Part shown: positions 36,578 to 49,888 of the stretch, piece after piece
Position numbering within the stretch: position 1 is the first letter of the stretch
Layout: each line of letters begins with the position of its first letter
Origin: Nymphaea colorata
Lineage: Eukaryota > Streptophyta > Magnoliopsida > Nymphaeales > Nymphaeaceae
DNA: 64,000 bases
Assembly: GCF_008831285.2 (NCBI RefSeq)
Contig: NC_045146.1
Coordinates: 3,374,001 to 3,438,000 of the forward strand
Reading direction: 5' to 3'
Notes under the pieces: generated by a model
The model's database searches: none
What the model was told of the DNA's origin: nothing
What the model saw: the letters and a program-made list of their open reading frames with translations, nothing else
Program-made: the position numbers and the translations under genes

Positions 36578-38649
36578 CGGGGACTGACGGTCAATTCTCA
36601 CTGGCTTGATGTTTTCCGCCGACCAGCCCTTGGGTCTTGTTAGCTCGCTTTTCTTGGCGGTGAGGCGAGATTTCCTGCACCGACTTCCGGGAACGAAGAG
36701 GCAAGGAGACAGAGAGCGTGAAAGAGAATCGGTGTCTTTCAGAGGGTGGGAAGAGCAAGCCAGCAGCACCCCCAAGAAGAGCAAACGGATCTGTGAGGGC
36801 GGTTTTTCCTCTTCTCCCGGCCAAAGGCAGGAGCTCCTCCAGTCTCCAGTCGCTGCCTGCAGGTTAAGGGAGGAGAGGGACGGAATCCGGGGAGAAATTG
36901 GTTTTCCGGCGCCTCGTTTCGGACGAGAAATGCAGAGGAAGGCGTGATGTTTTCAAAATCTATAGCGGCGGGTTTAGAGTCTTTAGACACGAGGGGCTTC
37001 CAACCGTCGGGTTCGATTTTTGTGCCTGAAGTTCTATTTTATTTCTGAAGTGCCATCGTCTGTTATGGAGTTTAAGTTTAAAGTCTATTAGGTTGCATTT
37101 GAAAACTTCAGATCTTAGATAAAAAAAATGCATAGAAATTAGGTTGCATTTAATAACTACAAACTTAGATAAAAAAAAATGCATAGAAAAGAATGCTTTG
37201 AAAGATTGTCTAAATCGAGGATTTTAGTAACATAGGTCTTACTTAAATTCATATTACAAGTAAAAACCAGTCGGATTTTGGAGAGGGGCTGGTTCTGATC
37301 TTAAATCCATAAATTTGATATTCTAATGATATCTCCCGCTAGCGACCTATAATCAATGTTGTAAAAGACAATAAGGCGAGGCTAGGCGCTGAGTCTATCG
37401 TGAAGCCAGGCGAGACAAGACATTAATTGAAGCGTAAGCTTCACAGACAAATCTATGAGTTATGTAATATTTATAAAACTACTGACAAAATTTAAAAAAA
37501 AATAACTAAAATATTATGCATATCAATGAAAAACAATACACAACATATGCAAACTATTCACGATGAATATTGAAGAATGGAGACCGTCCGGTAGAGGAAC
37601 CAGTTTGACTTTTTTTTTTTTTTTAATAAATTTGTGCTGGTTTTTGTTTGATTCGCTGTGGAGATTTTTGAAAATGAACTTAACTAGTGAAAACTTAAAT
37701 AAATTGGCTTATGCAGTGTTGATAGGAGATGGCAAAATAGAAGAGAAACAAGATTTTGAAATGGCTTGCTTGCATTAGAAAAAGGTTGTCTGCTAACAGT
37801 TTCCATAACTCAAGTGCAAAGTGGGTTAGGAAACCCCAGACCAGATGCATTTTTGAATGTTATAATTGTTGCAGTGCATGAACTCTAGCAAGTTTCTTGT
37901 GTTCTTCCGCTACAGGACCCCAGAGAAATCAAAGGGCAAAGCAGAAGAATGAAAAAAATTTCTGGATGCATGTGTGGATCCTAAATCTGAAGAGGAAGAC
38001 AAGAAAATCCACACCAGAGTTGGATTAGAGAGCTGACATGATCTTCCCCATGAGTCTAATTAAAAAACTTCTCTACTTATGCACAACCTTGGGAAACACT
38101 TTAAGGCCATGGGTGAAGAGAGAAAGGCTGTGAAGAAGGGGCTCTCCCTTGATTGGCTAACATGAGGGCTTTTATCACAACTTTTGTTACATCACCATAA
38201 GTAAGATGCCAAAATTTGTGTACAACAACATTTTCTACAATAAGAAGACCTGAGAATTGGTGTTCTGAAAAATTTTCAAAGACTACATTGGATATCTTTG
38301 GACCCTAGATCTAAGCTGATTTGAGGTTTTGGGGTCTCAAATCTTAGAATTTCAGATTAGGGGTCCCTGGCATGGATATTTTAAGATTTGTTATTTGAGG
38401 ATCTTTGATTCAAAGTTTTTTAGAATGAGATAAATGAAGAAAAAAATTTGATTTCAAGAAAACTGTATTTTTTTGACAGATCTCAATGGCAAGATTCGCT
38501 TCATTTAATTTGAAGGTTTTATCTGTACTACTATGATGCCACATTTGTTTCCTAATTTCTTTCCTTTATGCATTGTTGCTGCCATGAAGATGAAGCTTGT
38601 TACTATTTTCTTCATTGTCATCTGCTTGCATACAATTCTAGAAGGCCTT

Positions 38650-38878
38650 CGAGCATGTTTGGATGACACCCACTCTTTTGAAAAAAGTTGGTTTTATGAA
38701 AAATTTGTTTCTTAATTTTTTTTAAAAAAAATTGGTTTGTGTGTTTGGATGGCACACCTAAGAACTTGGGGGGACAAGGTAATTCATTCCCTTTTAATAT
38801 CATCTAAACACTCTAAAAAAGCTATTTGGAGCTTTTTGACTCTAAAAATATGTTTTAGAGTGTCATCCAACATTACCT
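38650..38878. mobile_element. Fold-back MITE-like element
   Basis: The left arm gcatgtttggatgacacccac is mirrored by the right arm gagtgtcatccaacattacc. T-rich and A-rich tracts fill the interior. Short, non-coding, no transposase. Confidence 0.45.
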
Positions 38879-39454
38879 TCATTTTTATCGTCTTCAAATT
38901 GCATTTCTTGTGACTCAACTATAGTATAAAAAATATGCAAAACAAGTTGAATTATGCAAAACAAGTACCAAAATCCTGAAATATGGAGTTAGGAATTCCA
39001 CTGTGCCTAGAGATCCATTGCCAACAAGTTAGTTCATAAATTATAGTTTAAATATGACATACCAAAATAAAAAGAGGTAATAGATAATTTATTAGATAGA
39101 AAGTACTATTACTTTAGGTATTATGAGTGGACATATATACATTGTCATCAATATCACAACAATACTTTTGAAGCAGATGTTGATCTATTCCAACCAGCAA
39201 CTACATAATGAAATTTCATATGAAATTCCATTACCATCATCACATTTTGAATGTAGGCGTGTTTTTTATTACAACTAAAGTGGTACTCATGGAGAAATAT
39301 GAGTTCTATCAATAGCTCGTAAGCAATCTTATACAAATAATAACATTATTTTCCACATTGTAATGACATTCAATGTAACATATTATATTCACTATGAAAG
39401 GCATAATGACATTATATTTGTTGGATCTTACCTTGTAGCTAGGTAGAAATATGA

Positions 39455-39630
39455 GTCACATCCAGGGGAGAGCCAAGGGAAAATTTTACATGTATTTTTT
39501 AAAATTTTTTCAATTATTCTATATAAAAATTTTGAAAAATTGTATTTAGGCCTTTGTTAAATTTTTGAAACTATATTCACCCCTGCAATGAAAATTTTTT
39601 GCCTCCTCCTGTGGCCACATCTAATTTTCA
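39455..39630. repeat. Dispersed repeat related to that in protease intron 4
   Basis: It shares the order 'gggagagccaaggg', then an A/T-rich block with 'tatataaaaatttt', then 'gttttt/aatttttgaaacta...' and 'cccctgcaatgaaaa' with 4795-4960. MITE-like. Confidence 0.45.
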
Positions 39631-39916
39631 TTAGAGTTAAGCTTATTGGAAAAACTAAGCGTTTGTTGGATGGACGGAACAAAAATTATTTTAATAGATG
39701 GAAAGTAAAGAAAAAGAAAAGGAGGGAAAATTGGGGGGAGAGAAAAGAAAGAAAAACGAAAGAAACTAATAGAAAAGTCTGCTTGGACATGAAAGAAAGA
39801 AAATGAAAGGTAATACAAAAAATCATGTTTGTTTAGCTATGCAAAGGAAAATGAAAGGAAATAAATCAACTTAGATGAGGAAAATACCCTTGTAACACCC
39901 ATTCCATTATAACTGT

Positions 39917-39920
39917 AATA

Positions 39921-39956
<36 letters not shown>
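39917..39956. repeat. (CT)n microsatellite
   Basis: CT dinucleotide run in intergenic DNA. Confidence 0.95.
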
Positions 39957-39958
<2 letters not shown>

Positions 39959-41649
39959 ATTTGCTTTTTATCTCTCTTTATTTCTTCTATCTCTACAATA
40001 AGTGTGTGCATCTCAAAATTTTCATTGGTTTTGGGGTGTTCCAGAAAAATGAGGTTTTGTTTTGAAAGAGGAAAGAAATGGACTCGCCCCTCGGTACGAG
40101 GATCGACTGTTCCTGGTGCCTTTACCAGGAGTAATCAACTCAATGGCTATGTTTATCATTGATGCATTTCATTTTAACTTAAACATCTTTTTTTATTCTA
40201 TATGTGGTGTAGAAAATATTAAAAGTTTGATGTTTCAAACTTTTGAAAAGGTTCTTGAAGAGTTGCTTGAAAATGTGAAATGTTTTGAGGAAAAGTGGAA
40301 CTAGTAAATATCATTTGAAAAGCTTGTGAAATCATTTTGAAATCACTTTAGTGTTCCTCTAATTCAGTTACCACCTAGCTAGAGCTTCATCTCATCTTGC
40401 TTAAGTTCTTTTAGAGAGGTGTTTGTGATCATAAGTGAAATAAAGTGAGTGAGAATGCATGGATGCATTTATCCTATATGATTGAAAGAATGTAAAACAT
40501 TTCTACCACAACATTCATCTAAAGTCATTCCTACCACAACATATATCTGAGATTTCGTTGTTATAATTATTGTATATAAGAAGGAAATTTTTTTGAAAAG
40601 GGTTAGGGATTGTAGACCATCAAGCATGATTCCAATATTAGGTCATTACTTGGTTTGTGGTCTTAATGAAGTTGGTAAATAGAAAGTTTGTGAGAGGAGA
40701 ATATTAAAAGAATACAAGAGATAAAACATTCTTATGAAAAGAAAGAGAGAGAGATAGAGAGAGAATATATGTGTACTTGTCATCACGTATACACATATAT
40801 GAAAGCTTAAGAGAAAAAGATGTATTAATTTGAAGAGAAAGAAGAGCGGTTTTAGAGGAAAAGAAAAATATACATACGTATATATGGGTATGTATAAGAA
40901 ATTTTGTAAGCGGAGATATTTGTCTTGAAAAGAGGAATAAAATATTTGAAAAAGTGGAAATAGAGCACATCTGCATACACATTCATGCATATATGAAAAT
41001 TTGTAAAATGAAAAGTGAAAGCATAGAGAGAGAAAGATGGGAGAATCATCACGTGTGCATAGATATATATAATATGTATATACATACGTGCCTTCACAAG
41101 ATTAAAAATCAAGGAATAACTTAAGACTACCAACTTCAAGTTTAATGTGGGCCGGAAGGGAAGCTTGGACTCATGCAAGAGTCTAAGCTAAGTCCCTAAG
41201 GCCATGTTAGAAGATTGCTTTTGAAAATATTTTGTAAAATATGATTTATATAAGCATAGAATTTTGTTATTTAGTTTGTTGTAAGGGATATATTTCTTCT
41301 ACCGTTGGGTATGGAAGAAAACAAGCAATTTTACAAGACACTCATTAGGTTTCATAATGGGGTGATTTGGAAGAAAACTTATATGCAATGATATGAGAAT
41401 GCATTTTTTAACATGTACATATTCGTGAAGGTTTTCCCGGGTTGGACAAGTTTCAACCTCAAAAATTAATAATAAGATAAAAACGAAGAACCTCAAGTCA
41501 TACTCTCATTCTCATCATACATTCACATATAGACGGAAAACCAAACAACTATGCATGAGTGACACATAAACAATATTCAAGGAAGGAAAGAGAGAGGGAG
41601 AGAGAGAGAGAGAGAGGATGATAGGAAGAGAAAGATTCAAGTAGGAAGG

Positions 41650-42725
41650 AGGCCATAACATAACTATGAAATTAAGGATCATCTCATCTTTTCATGCTCC
41701 CGGTGCACTTGAACATAGCCTCTTGTCTCTAAGAAGAGATTGAGTGTTATATCCTTTGGCCATGGAGAGATAAAGATGAGAAGAAAATGAATAAAGGAAG
41801 ACAATGCTACATTCAATAAAAGGGAAAACATGATTCAATCATGAAATGAAAGATTATCTCATCCTTTCATGCTCCCGGTGCACTTGAGCATAGCCTCTTG
41901 TCTCTAAAAAGAGGTTGACTGCTATCTCCTTTAGCAATGAGAAGATGAAGATGAGAAGGGAAGATGAAAAAAAAAGAAATAGCATAATAATAACATATTA
42001 ATGAAAAATAACAACAACAAGAATACTTGCAAGAGCATGATTTAATCATAAAACAAAATATCATCTCATCTTCTCATGCTCCCAGTGCACTTGAGCATAG
42101 CTTCTTGTCTCTAAAAAGATGTTGAGTGCTATCTCCTTTGGCCATGGGGAGATGAAGATGAGAAAAAATGAAAACAATCAACAAGACTATGTTCATGAAA
42201 AAGGAATAACATAATAATAAGAACATATTAATGAAAATAACAATAACAAGAATACTTGAAAGAGCATGATTTAATCATAAAATAAAATATCATATCATCT
42301 TTTCATGCTTCCGGTGCACTTGAACATAGTTTCTTGTCTCTAAAAAGCGGTTGAGTGCTATCTCCTTTGGCCATGGGGAGATGAAGATGAGAAAAGAAAA
42401 TGAAAACAATCAACAAGACTATGTTCAAGAAAAATGAATAACATAATAATAAGAACATATTAATGAAAAATAACAACAACAAGAATACTTGAAAGAGCAT
42501 GATTTAATCATAAAATAAAATATTATCTCATCTTATCATGCTCCCGGTGCACTTGAGCGTAGCCTCTTGTCTCTAAAAAGAGGTTGAGTGTCATCTCCTT
42601 GGGCCATGAAGAGATGAATATGAGAAAAAAAAAAAGAAATGAGAGGGATGATGATTGCATACCTCTAATGAAAAATGACATAAAGAAAATAAACACCTTC
42701 ACTTGAAGATCCCCTTGAAGCTCCA
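41650..42725. repeat. Minisatellite/satellite-like array, five units of about 175-233 bp
   Basis: The anchor catgctcccggtgcacttga recurs at 41693, 41868, 42075, 42304 and 42537 (spacings 175, 207, 229 and 233). Each is followed by tagcctcttgtctctaa, gagtgctatctcctttggcc and gatgaagatgagaa. Units 3-5 also share an aacaacaagaatacttg spacer. Minus-strand ORFs inside it repeat one another and are not genes. Confidence 0.93.
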
Positions 42726-42934
42726 AGATGATGCCTTCAAGAGGGTTGTAGCTTGCTCCAAGTTGGAGAGGAAAATGGTGAGGAAAGAGGGAGAAAGAGA
42801 GAGCTCAAGAGAAACTCTAAGTCTTCAAGTGAGAATACACTAGAGTTTCTCCCAAGGGCCAATCTTGCCCAAGATGGGAGAAGTGGGGGGTATTTATAGA
42901 GGATTTTGGAACCAAAACTTTAAATTTAAATTTT

Positions 42935-43350
42935 TTGACCTAAAAAGACTAAAATCACCCTTTAAAAGGAGACTTTTTGTCAAAAGAAAGGACAAATAAA
43001 TCATATCCACTCAAAAAGACTAAAATTACCATCTAAAAGGAGATTTTTTATCCAAAAAAAGGACAAATTAGCCTTGTTCACTCAAAAAGACTAAAATTAC
43101 TATCTAAAATGAGACTTTTTGTCAAAAGAAATGGCAAATTGGTCTTGTCCACCCAAAAAAACTAAAATCACCCTCTAAAAGGAGACTTTTTGTCAAAATG
43201 AAAGGCAAATGAGTCATGTCCACCCAGAAAGACTAAAATCACCCTCTAAAAGGAGATTTTCTGTCAAAAGGAAGGGAAAATTGGTCTTGTCCACCCAAAA
43301 AGACTAAAATCACATTCTAAAAGGAGACTTTTTTGTCAAAAGAAAGAACA
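42935..43350. repeat. Tandem array, about 70-bp period
   Basis: About six imperfect copies of a unit reading approximately aaaaagactaaaatcaccct / ctaaaaggagactttttgtc / aaaagaaagg. Unit starts are near 42942, 43014, 43084, 43155, 43227 and 43297. Confidence 0.9.
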
Positions 43351-44389
43351 AATGGGTCTTAAATGATCAATTTGGATTTAAACTTAGGTTTTGGATCTGA
43401 AAGTAGTATTTTGGATTTAATTTGGATCTAAGAGTTGTATTTTGAATTTGAATCTTGTGCTTAAATTTGAGTTTGGCACTTGGATAAAACATCATAATCT
43501 TTTAGAAAAATTTGGGGTGATTACAATAAGCTGAAACCAATTCAATACTAGTTTAACCACTCATGCAGTAGAAGGTGATTGTCCATCTCTCTCTCTCCCA
43601 CATCCCTCATTCCTTGAGAACAAGAAAAATCCTTTCGAGTGTGTTTGATGGCCTTCAATACTATATTAGAGGTTGATTTAAGATCTCTATCCATGGGTCG
43701 ATTCACTATGTAAATACCCTTTGTTTATGACCAAAACTTAGATTTGAAGTTGAATGGAAGGAGGGTATGACTTTAAATCCATGGACATGAGATTCCCAAT
43801 GATCTGAAATCACATGGGATCTCATATCCAAAGATATCAAATGCCCCCTTCAAATTTGAATGTTCGAAATCTGGTTTATTTCTTCTCTTTTACTTTTATT
43901 TTCCCCTTCTGCACTGCTTAAGTTAAAGCATTTAATTCACTTTAATGTTGGCTTTGACAATTTCACCATATTTCTCTATAAGAAATATGTATCACTTTGT
44001 TCATTAATGTAACAGTAATCCAAATAAGAACATGGATTTGAAGAATTAATGTGTTGCACATGCATATGTATTGTGGGAAATATTTTGTGTGCATCTAGAA
44101 AAGATTGTCATTACGGTGTGAGTATTTTGTGTTTGATAAACAAAGATAAATCATCCTTGTTATTTTGTATTATGTTTGATTAAACAAGCTAAGATTAAAT
44201 AAGTAGACATATATTTATATAAAAGTGAAAATTAAATAAATTTTTTTTTTTTTTGGTTTTGTGGAATAGTAGGTACAACTAATTCATGCTAGATGGTTCC
44301 CGAGTGTTGGATATACTGTTGAAGATATTGTTATGTCTAAAGATACCAATGCAATGTGATTGAAATATCTTTGCAATGATGCAAGGCAG

Positions 44390-44798
44390 ATGGCGGACCA
44401 TTGAGGAGCTCCCTTCTATGGCGTGCCACTAAAAATCCTTCAGCGGCGCATAACAATGCGTAACTATGGCATGATGAAAGTGTCGTTGAAAAACGGTCAG
44501 TGCCACTACTTTAATGCCGTAAAAGGATCTCCTGTGACATAAATGATATGTCACTAAAAAACTTTCAGTGGCGTTACTCCAACACCATAGAAGTGTCCCG
44601 TTTATGGCAATAATATGTCACTGAAAAACTTTCAGTGCCGTTACTCCAACACCATAGAAGTGTCCCGTTTATGGCATTTGGTCAATTTGCCACTGAAGGG
44701 AATCATTTTCCCAACCTTCTTGGGGGTTTTCAGTGGCATTTGAAAACATTTAGTGACACATTTATGGGTGCCACCAAAGATCATATACCTTTTTAGTG
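44390..44798. mobile_element. CACTA-like transposon end with subterminal repeats
   Basis: Several copies of words such as 'tcagtggcgttactcc', 'tgtcactgaaaaactttcag' and 'gaagtgtcccgtttatggca', partly inverted, resemble the subterminal repeats of plant CACTA (En/Spm) elements. The right edge tttttagtg (44791-44798) reads CACTAAAAA on the other strand, close to the CACTA terminus. No opposite end or transposase was found. Confidence 0.45.
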
Positions 44799-45144
44799 GT
44801 GGATAAATAATAAAATAAAACTATTATCAACATAACTTCAATACCGCATGGAAATATCAGCTGGAGGGCAGGTCCTCCAATTGCCAACACAATGTCAACG
44901 TCAAGAATGAAAAAAAAAAAGAAGCAAATAAGTGCAAAAGAGTGACGATAAAGCATAAAGACTGACATATTGAATGATTGGACGAGAAAAAAAAAATGAA
45001 GAAAAGTAATCGTAATTTCACCAGCACATGCTGATCAAAGCTGTATAAGAGGACCATGCAACTTAGTCAATAAAATCACTATTAAAAAGAATGTAGTTCT
45101 CAAAGGTTGTTAGGCTGTCAGTGGGCATACAGGTCTCTAGAAGT

Positions 45145-45171
45145 AGAAGATGATGAAGAAGAAGAAGAAGA

Positions 45172-45203
<32 letters not shown>
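45145..45203. repeat. (GAA)n-(GA)n microsatellite
   Basis: A run of gaa triplets passing into ga dinucleotides. Confidence 0.95.
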
Positions 45204-45205
<2 letters not shown>

Positions 45206-46212
45206 CCACATTGATACACATGCACCAATGTCATGCAGCCAATTTTGAAAGGAAATGAGCATTATGGGGATTTTTATATTTCCACTTTCCATCATTTTTT
45301 TTTGGTCCTTATAGAGGGCCTTTGCTTTGACAGATTAGGAGGTTCTGGTCAGTTTAAATTTTAATACAGGGAAATTCATGCACAAGGGTGATTGATGCAT
45401 ATAACCAGCTGCAACACTTTTTAAATTTAACGGCCAACGCACATTTAATGGTCATACTGGCTGATGACAGTCATTAGTTAGGCTGGTTGGTATAAGGCAA
45501 GTCTCTGGTTTGATTCGTCGATTCACAATCTTTTAGAATTAAAATTAAAAATTGCAAACGGTTTTTTTATTCTAATAACTAGTATTCTAAAAAGATAAAG
45601 TAAATTTTGGTTGCTACCATTTTTTCACGTTTTGCCAATTCAAGTAACATGATCACATGCATTTTTAAAAACACCAACTGCATAAATGATTAATGTAAAA
45701 CAGAAATGACCCAAGTACCACTTAGGTCAAGAAAAAAAAAACCGACCTTCTGAATTCTTGTCAAAAATGATTTTAAACTATTTGTAAATACCGATTCCGT
45801 ATAAAACATGTTTCAATTCAAGTTGTTTTTAAGGAAAACACTTATTTTTCTACTATAAAAAATTTGGTGTCATAAGAGCCGTTCCTTTTTTATTACTAAA
45901 AGAAACATAGTTAAACTAAAAAGTTGTCTGAGTTAATGTATGATTCTCATTAACACATTATTAAATTCATATCTATACGTTAGATTATATAAAAAGCAAT
46001 CAAATTTGAATGGTGTGGTTTTTATCCTTGATCTAGTGATAGGGCATCTACAAATCCACCCAACCATTTAATTAGGGCCGTCCATCTAATAGATGGTTGA
46101 TAAAAAAAAAGTATGAGCTAATACTAAATGATGAAAATATCTATCACATTTTTTTTCTTGTTTTTCTTTTAACTATCCACCATGTTAGATTGAATGACTC
46201 ATTAGATGACTG

Positions 46213-46213
<1 letters not shown>

Positions 46214-46286
<73 letters not shown>
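46214..46286. repeat. (AT)n microsatellite
   Basis: Uninterrupted AT/TA run of more than 70 bases. Confidence 0.97.
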
Positions 46287-46288
<2 letters not shown>

Positions 46289-46503
46289 ACATTTTTTAGT
46301 CACCCAACTATCTAATTAAAATAGTCTGATCCAAGTGATGGTGGTTAAAATAAAACAAGGAAAAATGTGATGGGTACCTTTGTCATTTAGTATTTGTTCA
46401 TATTTTTTTCTTCATATTTTTCTCTCAACCATCCATTTGCATCCGTGAAATAGGTAGGTAACTCTAGATAGTCGTAATCATCACACACACACACTGACAC
46501 ACG

Positions 46504-46506
<3 letters not shown>

Positions 46507-46569
<63 letters not shown>
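46507..46569. repeat. (AT)n microsatellite
   Basis: Second AT run, preceded by a short CA-rich tract (cacacacaca). Confidence 0.97.
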
Positions 46570-46571
<2 letters not shown>

Positions 46572-48059
46572 CTCATAAGAGCAGACTGTATATATTAATT
46601 ATATGCATATTTGATATAGAAAAGAATAATCCACATATATCAATAAAATATCTGCATAATTTTTTATATTATTGGATATTTTTTGAAGGAAAAAAGAACT
46701 TTTTGCATACTTATGTATTGAGATTTAATGTAAATATCTAGCTTGTCTTATGAACCTTGTTAACAGATGACGTAATCACGTCGTGACCAATTTCTTCAAA
46801 AGGAAGCGTTCTCAAGCGAAATTTTGAATTGTTAAGATGACTTTTTGAGTTAAAGGTTCTAAAATGACATTCATTCGTCAAGAAAGATTGACTGGTAGTT
46901 TTAGGAACGAACTGCTTTATTATGAACAACCTTTCCGATGCTTGAGGTTGGTAGAATTTTCAATGACTAAAAATTTGAAAAAAAGGAAAAAAATTAGTGG
47001 AAGACATATCTTAGAAAGTGTTAATTAAAGCACAATCATATTCTCAAAATAATTTCTTGTCACTCTAGAAAGTTTATGTATTCATACATATATATGGGTT
47101 AGATATAAAAAAATTGAAATAAACCGACCAACGTCTATAGCGGTATCAGTTTTTTTTTTTTTTTTTTTAACATTTTTGGATGTTAAAAACTATTGTAAAT
47201 GGTGCATTTTGTGGCTAAAAATCTTGACCAAATGGACTGTTGTTGCAATGGTTTTAAGCGTTATAAAATGTAAAAAACAACTCAAAACATAGCTTTTTTT
47301 TTGAAATGCTAGCTTCTTAAATAGCGTTCTTGCCCCTTCTGGCTTCTAGCAAACCTTTTCCACTGTGTAATTAATACAAGTTTATTTCGAACCTTTATTT
47401 TACATTTCCATTAAACCCAACTTTCAAAAAATAGTTTTTGAAAATTATGAACAAAGGTAGGTCCAAAAAGGCACCTTTTTCCAATCAATGTTGCGTTGGT
47501 GTGGACGTGTCGGTTGTCGAGGACGTGGGGAAGCAAACAAAATTACGAGAGGAAGGAACTCCAAAAAGATACTTGGGAAAAAGTTTCAGCTTCAATTTGA
47601 ATGCAGTTAATCAAATTAAATTTAATTTAGACTATGTTAAGTCTAATCGAATTAGGTATATTTTTTTAATGTTTATTTATGAGAAGCTGCCTTCCACCTA
47701 AAACCTTCAAAGTCATACTCGTATATATTTAAACTTGGATCTATTCAACTTGGAGCGTAATGTTTGATACTATTTGCAGCCCAAAGAAACATAGTTAACC
47801 GGGTCTGATTCATAAAGAATCTAATTAAACAAAGAAAAGTTATATTAAAGTGTGCATATATGATCAATTTGGATCTAGTAAACCAAATATAACCTGTTTA
47901 GTAGACCCATATGAAAAGTTAGAATCCCCGACGTGTTGGCCCATTGGTGGGAATGGTGGGTAGTTGCTAGTTCCATTTCGAATAAGGGATTGCTGCATAA
48001 AGGGATGCAGCTATTAATTGACGTGCACCATAGACACATCATCTCACCATCAACGCAGA

Positions 48060-48615
48060 TCTGGAGAAATTTTGAACCTCATTCAGACAATAAAATACTT
48101 GTCTTGCTCGCTCAAAGATCAAAGGGATAAAATTGCCCTTATCGCTTGATCTGGATCCTAAAAGAAAAGAGAAAATTTGACCCTCATTCGGACAATAAAA
48201 TACTCGTCTTGCTCACTCGAAAGATCAAAGAGATAGAATTGCCCTTATCTCTTGATCTCGATCCCAAGGAAAGAGAGAAATTTTTGACCTTCATTCGGAC
48301 AATAAAATACTCTTCTTGCTCACCCAAAACATTGAATGACAAAGTTGCCTTTATTGCTTGATTTGGATCTTAGAAGAAGAGAAAAATTTTGACCCTCATT
48401 TGGAGGGTTAAATACTCGCCTTACTCATCCGAAAGATCAAAGGGATACGATTGGCCTTATCAGAAGAAGAGAGAAATTTTGACCCTCATTCGGATAATAA
48501 AATACTCGTCTTGCTCGCGTTAAAGATCAGAGAGATAAAATTGTCCCTATCGCTTGATCTAGATCCGAGAAGAAGAGAGAAATTTTGACCTTCATTCAGG
48601 GTAATAAAATACCTT
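48060..48615. repeat. Tandem array, about 105-bp period, six units
   Basis: The anchor 'cattcggacaataaaatact' recurs near 48080, 48185, 48292, 48395 (diverged), 48487 and 48592. It is linked to 'gatcaaagggataaaattgcc', 'ttatcgcttgatctggat' and 'gaagagagaaattttgaccc'. Non-coding. Confidence 0.9.
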
Positions 48616-49888
48616 ATCGCTTGCAAGCAAGGAGTTAAGTGAGAATTTGCAGTCCAACAAACAAAATCAGCAGAGAATGAAGCAATGGCTGTTGGCTAAA
48701 CGAGGTCAAGGGAACGGGGAGAAAGACTGGTAGGAATTAAGCTACCAGAACCTCTTAGAAAATTTAGGGCCGAAATTACTGGAATCCCCTCAAAGTTCCT
48801 GAGCATGGACATAACTGACTATCGGCGTTGACTATTAAGTCATCAAATTTAAGAGACAAAAGTCTAAAAAGGGTTTCTTTTCCCTTCATTCAAACTATAA
48901 AATGATTCAAACAGCCTTTGTATGATAGGTGTGAACGTTAGTTTGGACTCTCCAACTCCGGAGTTAAGTGGTTTGTTCTTTGAATTCTGTTGCCAATAAA
49001 AATTTGATGCCAGTAAGGCATGCCGCAATTTTTGTAATTTGAAGTCTTTCAATAAATTTTTTATGGGCCCACATCCGCCTTTATATATCTTTCGCCATTA
49101 GTATCGATAAATAATCTGATCTGGCATTGATACTGATATTTATTAATTTTTAATAATTTGGTTTAACTTTACATATATATATATATATATATATATTTTA
49201 TATATAAACCTGCATACTGGATAATAATAGTAGTTATATCCGATCCGAATTCAGTTTGTTGGCATCTCTTATACGGATGAACAGAAAACGCAAAAGAAGG
49301 AAAAAGGTGAGGAGGAAGACTGAACTGTAAGAGACCTAAGAAAGAACCTTGGTTTTCTTCTTGTCTTGTAATCAAGCAAGAATTTCGGCTCAAACCAGAA
49401 ACAATCGCAGATTTGAACCATAGCAAAATGAGCCATTTGAAAACTCCAAGTATGTTTCCTACCATCTTAGTTTCGGGTCAAACTTATAATAACAGATCAG
49501 ATTTGAATCAGATATACCATAATCATATTTTGTTTTCTTGATATTCACATATTGAAATACGAACAAAAAAAAAATCATGTCCGAGTATAAATTTTGAATC
49601 CAATTTCGCTGATTTTCAAAATCTAAAAGCATTGGATGTGCACTATTTATTTAAAACTAAATCGAATCCAATAGAATATTTATGTTTATCAGAATGTTTT
49701 TGATTTTTTAATCGGATATTAATTTTTTTCATATTCGATTTGTTCGTAATGGTACGATGAGATGTTCTATCTAAATCCTATGTATTGAATCCATAAACGT
49801 AAAAAAGATTATGATTAATTTCAGATCCATTTATAAAGCCATTGTAAATTAGCTGGGTAAACATATTTTCACCAAATTGGGCATTTTC
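48616..49888. other. Intergenic DNA left of duplication copy B
   Basis: AT-rich, no gene recognised. It contains a short AT run (about 49172-49198). A 'gatcagatttgaatcagatata' segment near 49495 also occurs near 23464 and 61110, so it is a dispersed sequence. Confidence 0.5.

Larger units (their letters stand above)
36578..41640. other. PP2C 5' flank and intergenic DNA
   Basis: 36578-36950 is GC-rich and probably holds the PP2C promoter or 5' UTR; no TATA box stands out. Beyond it the DNA is AT-rich. A 51-bp tandem pair lies at 37089-37190 (aggttgcattt...catagaaa). A coding-like but broken stretch lies near 37880-38070 (translations such as SSKFLVFFRYRTPEK and KKFLDACVDPKSEEEDKK separated by a stop), unassigned. 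No other gene is supported. Confidence 0.5.
43351..48059. other. AT-rich intergenic DNA
   Basis: No credible gene. It holds the CACTA-like fragment (44390-44798), a GAA/GA run (45145-45203), two AT runs (46214-46286 and 46507-46569) and assorted A/T-rich low-complexity sequence. Small ORFs such as those at 46097 and 47438 have no recognised domain. Confidence 0.5.

Noticed and set aside
36591-36990. Minus-strand ORFs upstream of the PP2C ATG, considered as an N-terminal extension
   Set aside because: The in-frame one begins at TTG and shows no PP2C-like sequence before 36577; it is better read as 5' UTR.
40646-41178. Minus-strand ORFs of about 92-114 codons rich in Phe, Leu and Ser
   Set aside because: They are read through GA/AT-rich low-complexity DNA and have no domain, signal or conservation evidence.
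41867-42726. Repeated minus-strand ORFs of 65-67 codons ending in similar peptides
   Set aside because: Products of the tandem array at 41650-42725, not a gene family.
41650-48615. The repeat arrays considered as a CRISPR
   Set aside because: Plant nuclear context, units of 70-230 bp that are imperfect throughout, no short identical repeats with unique spacers and no cas genes.
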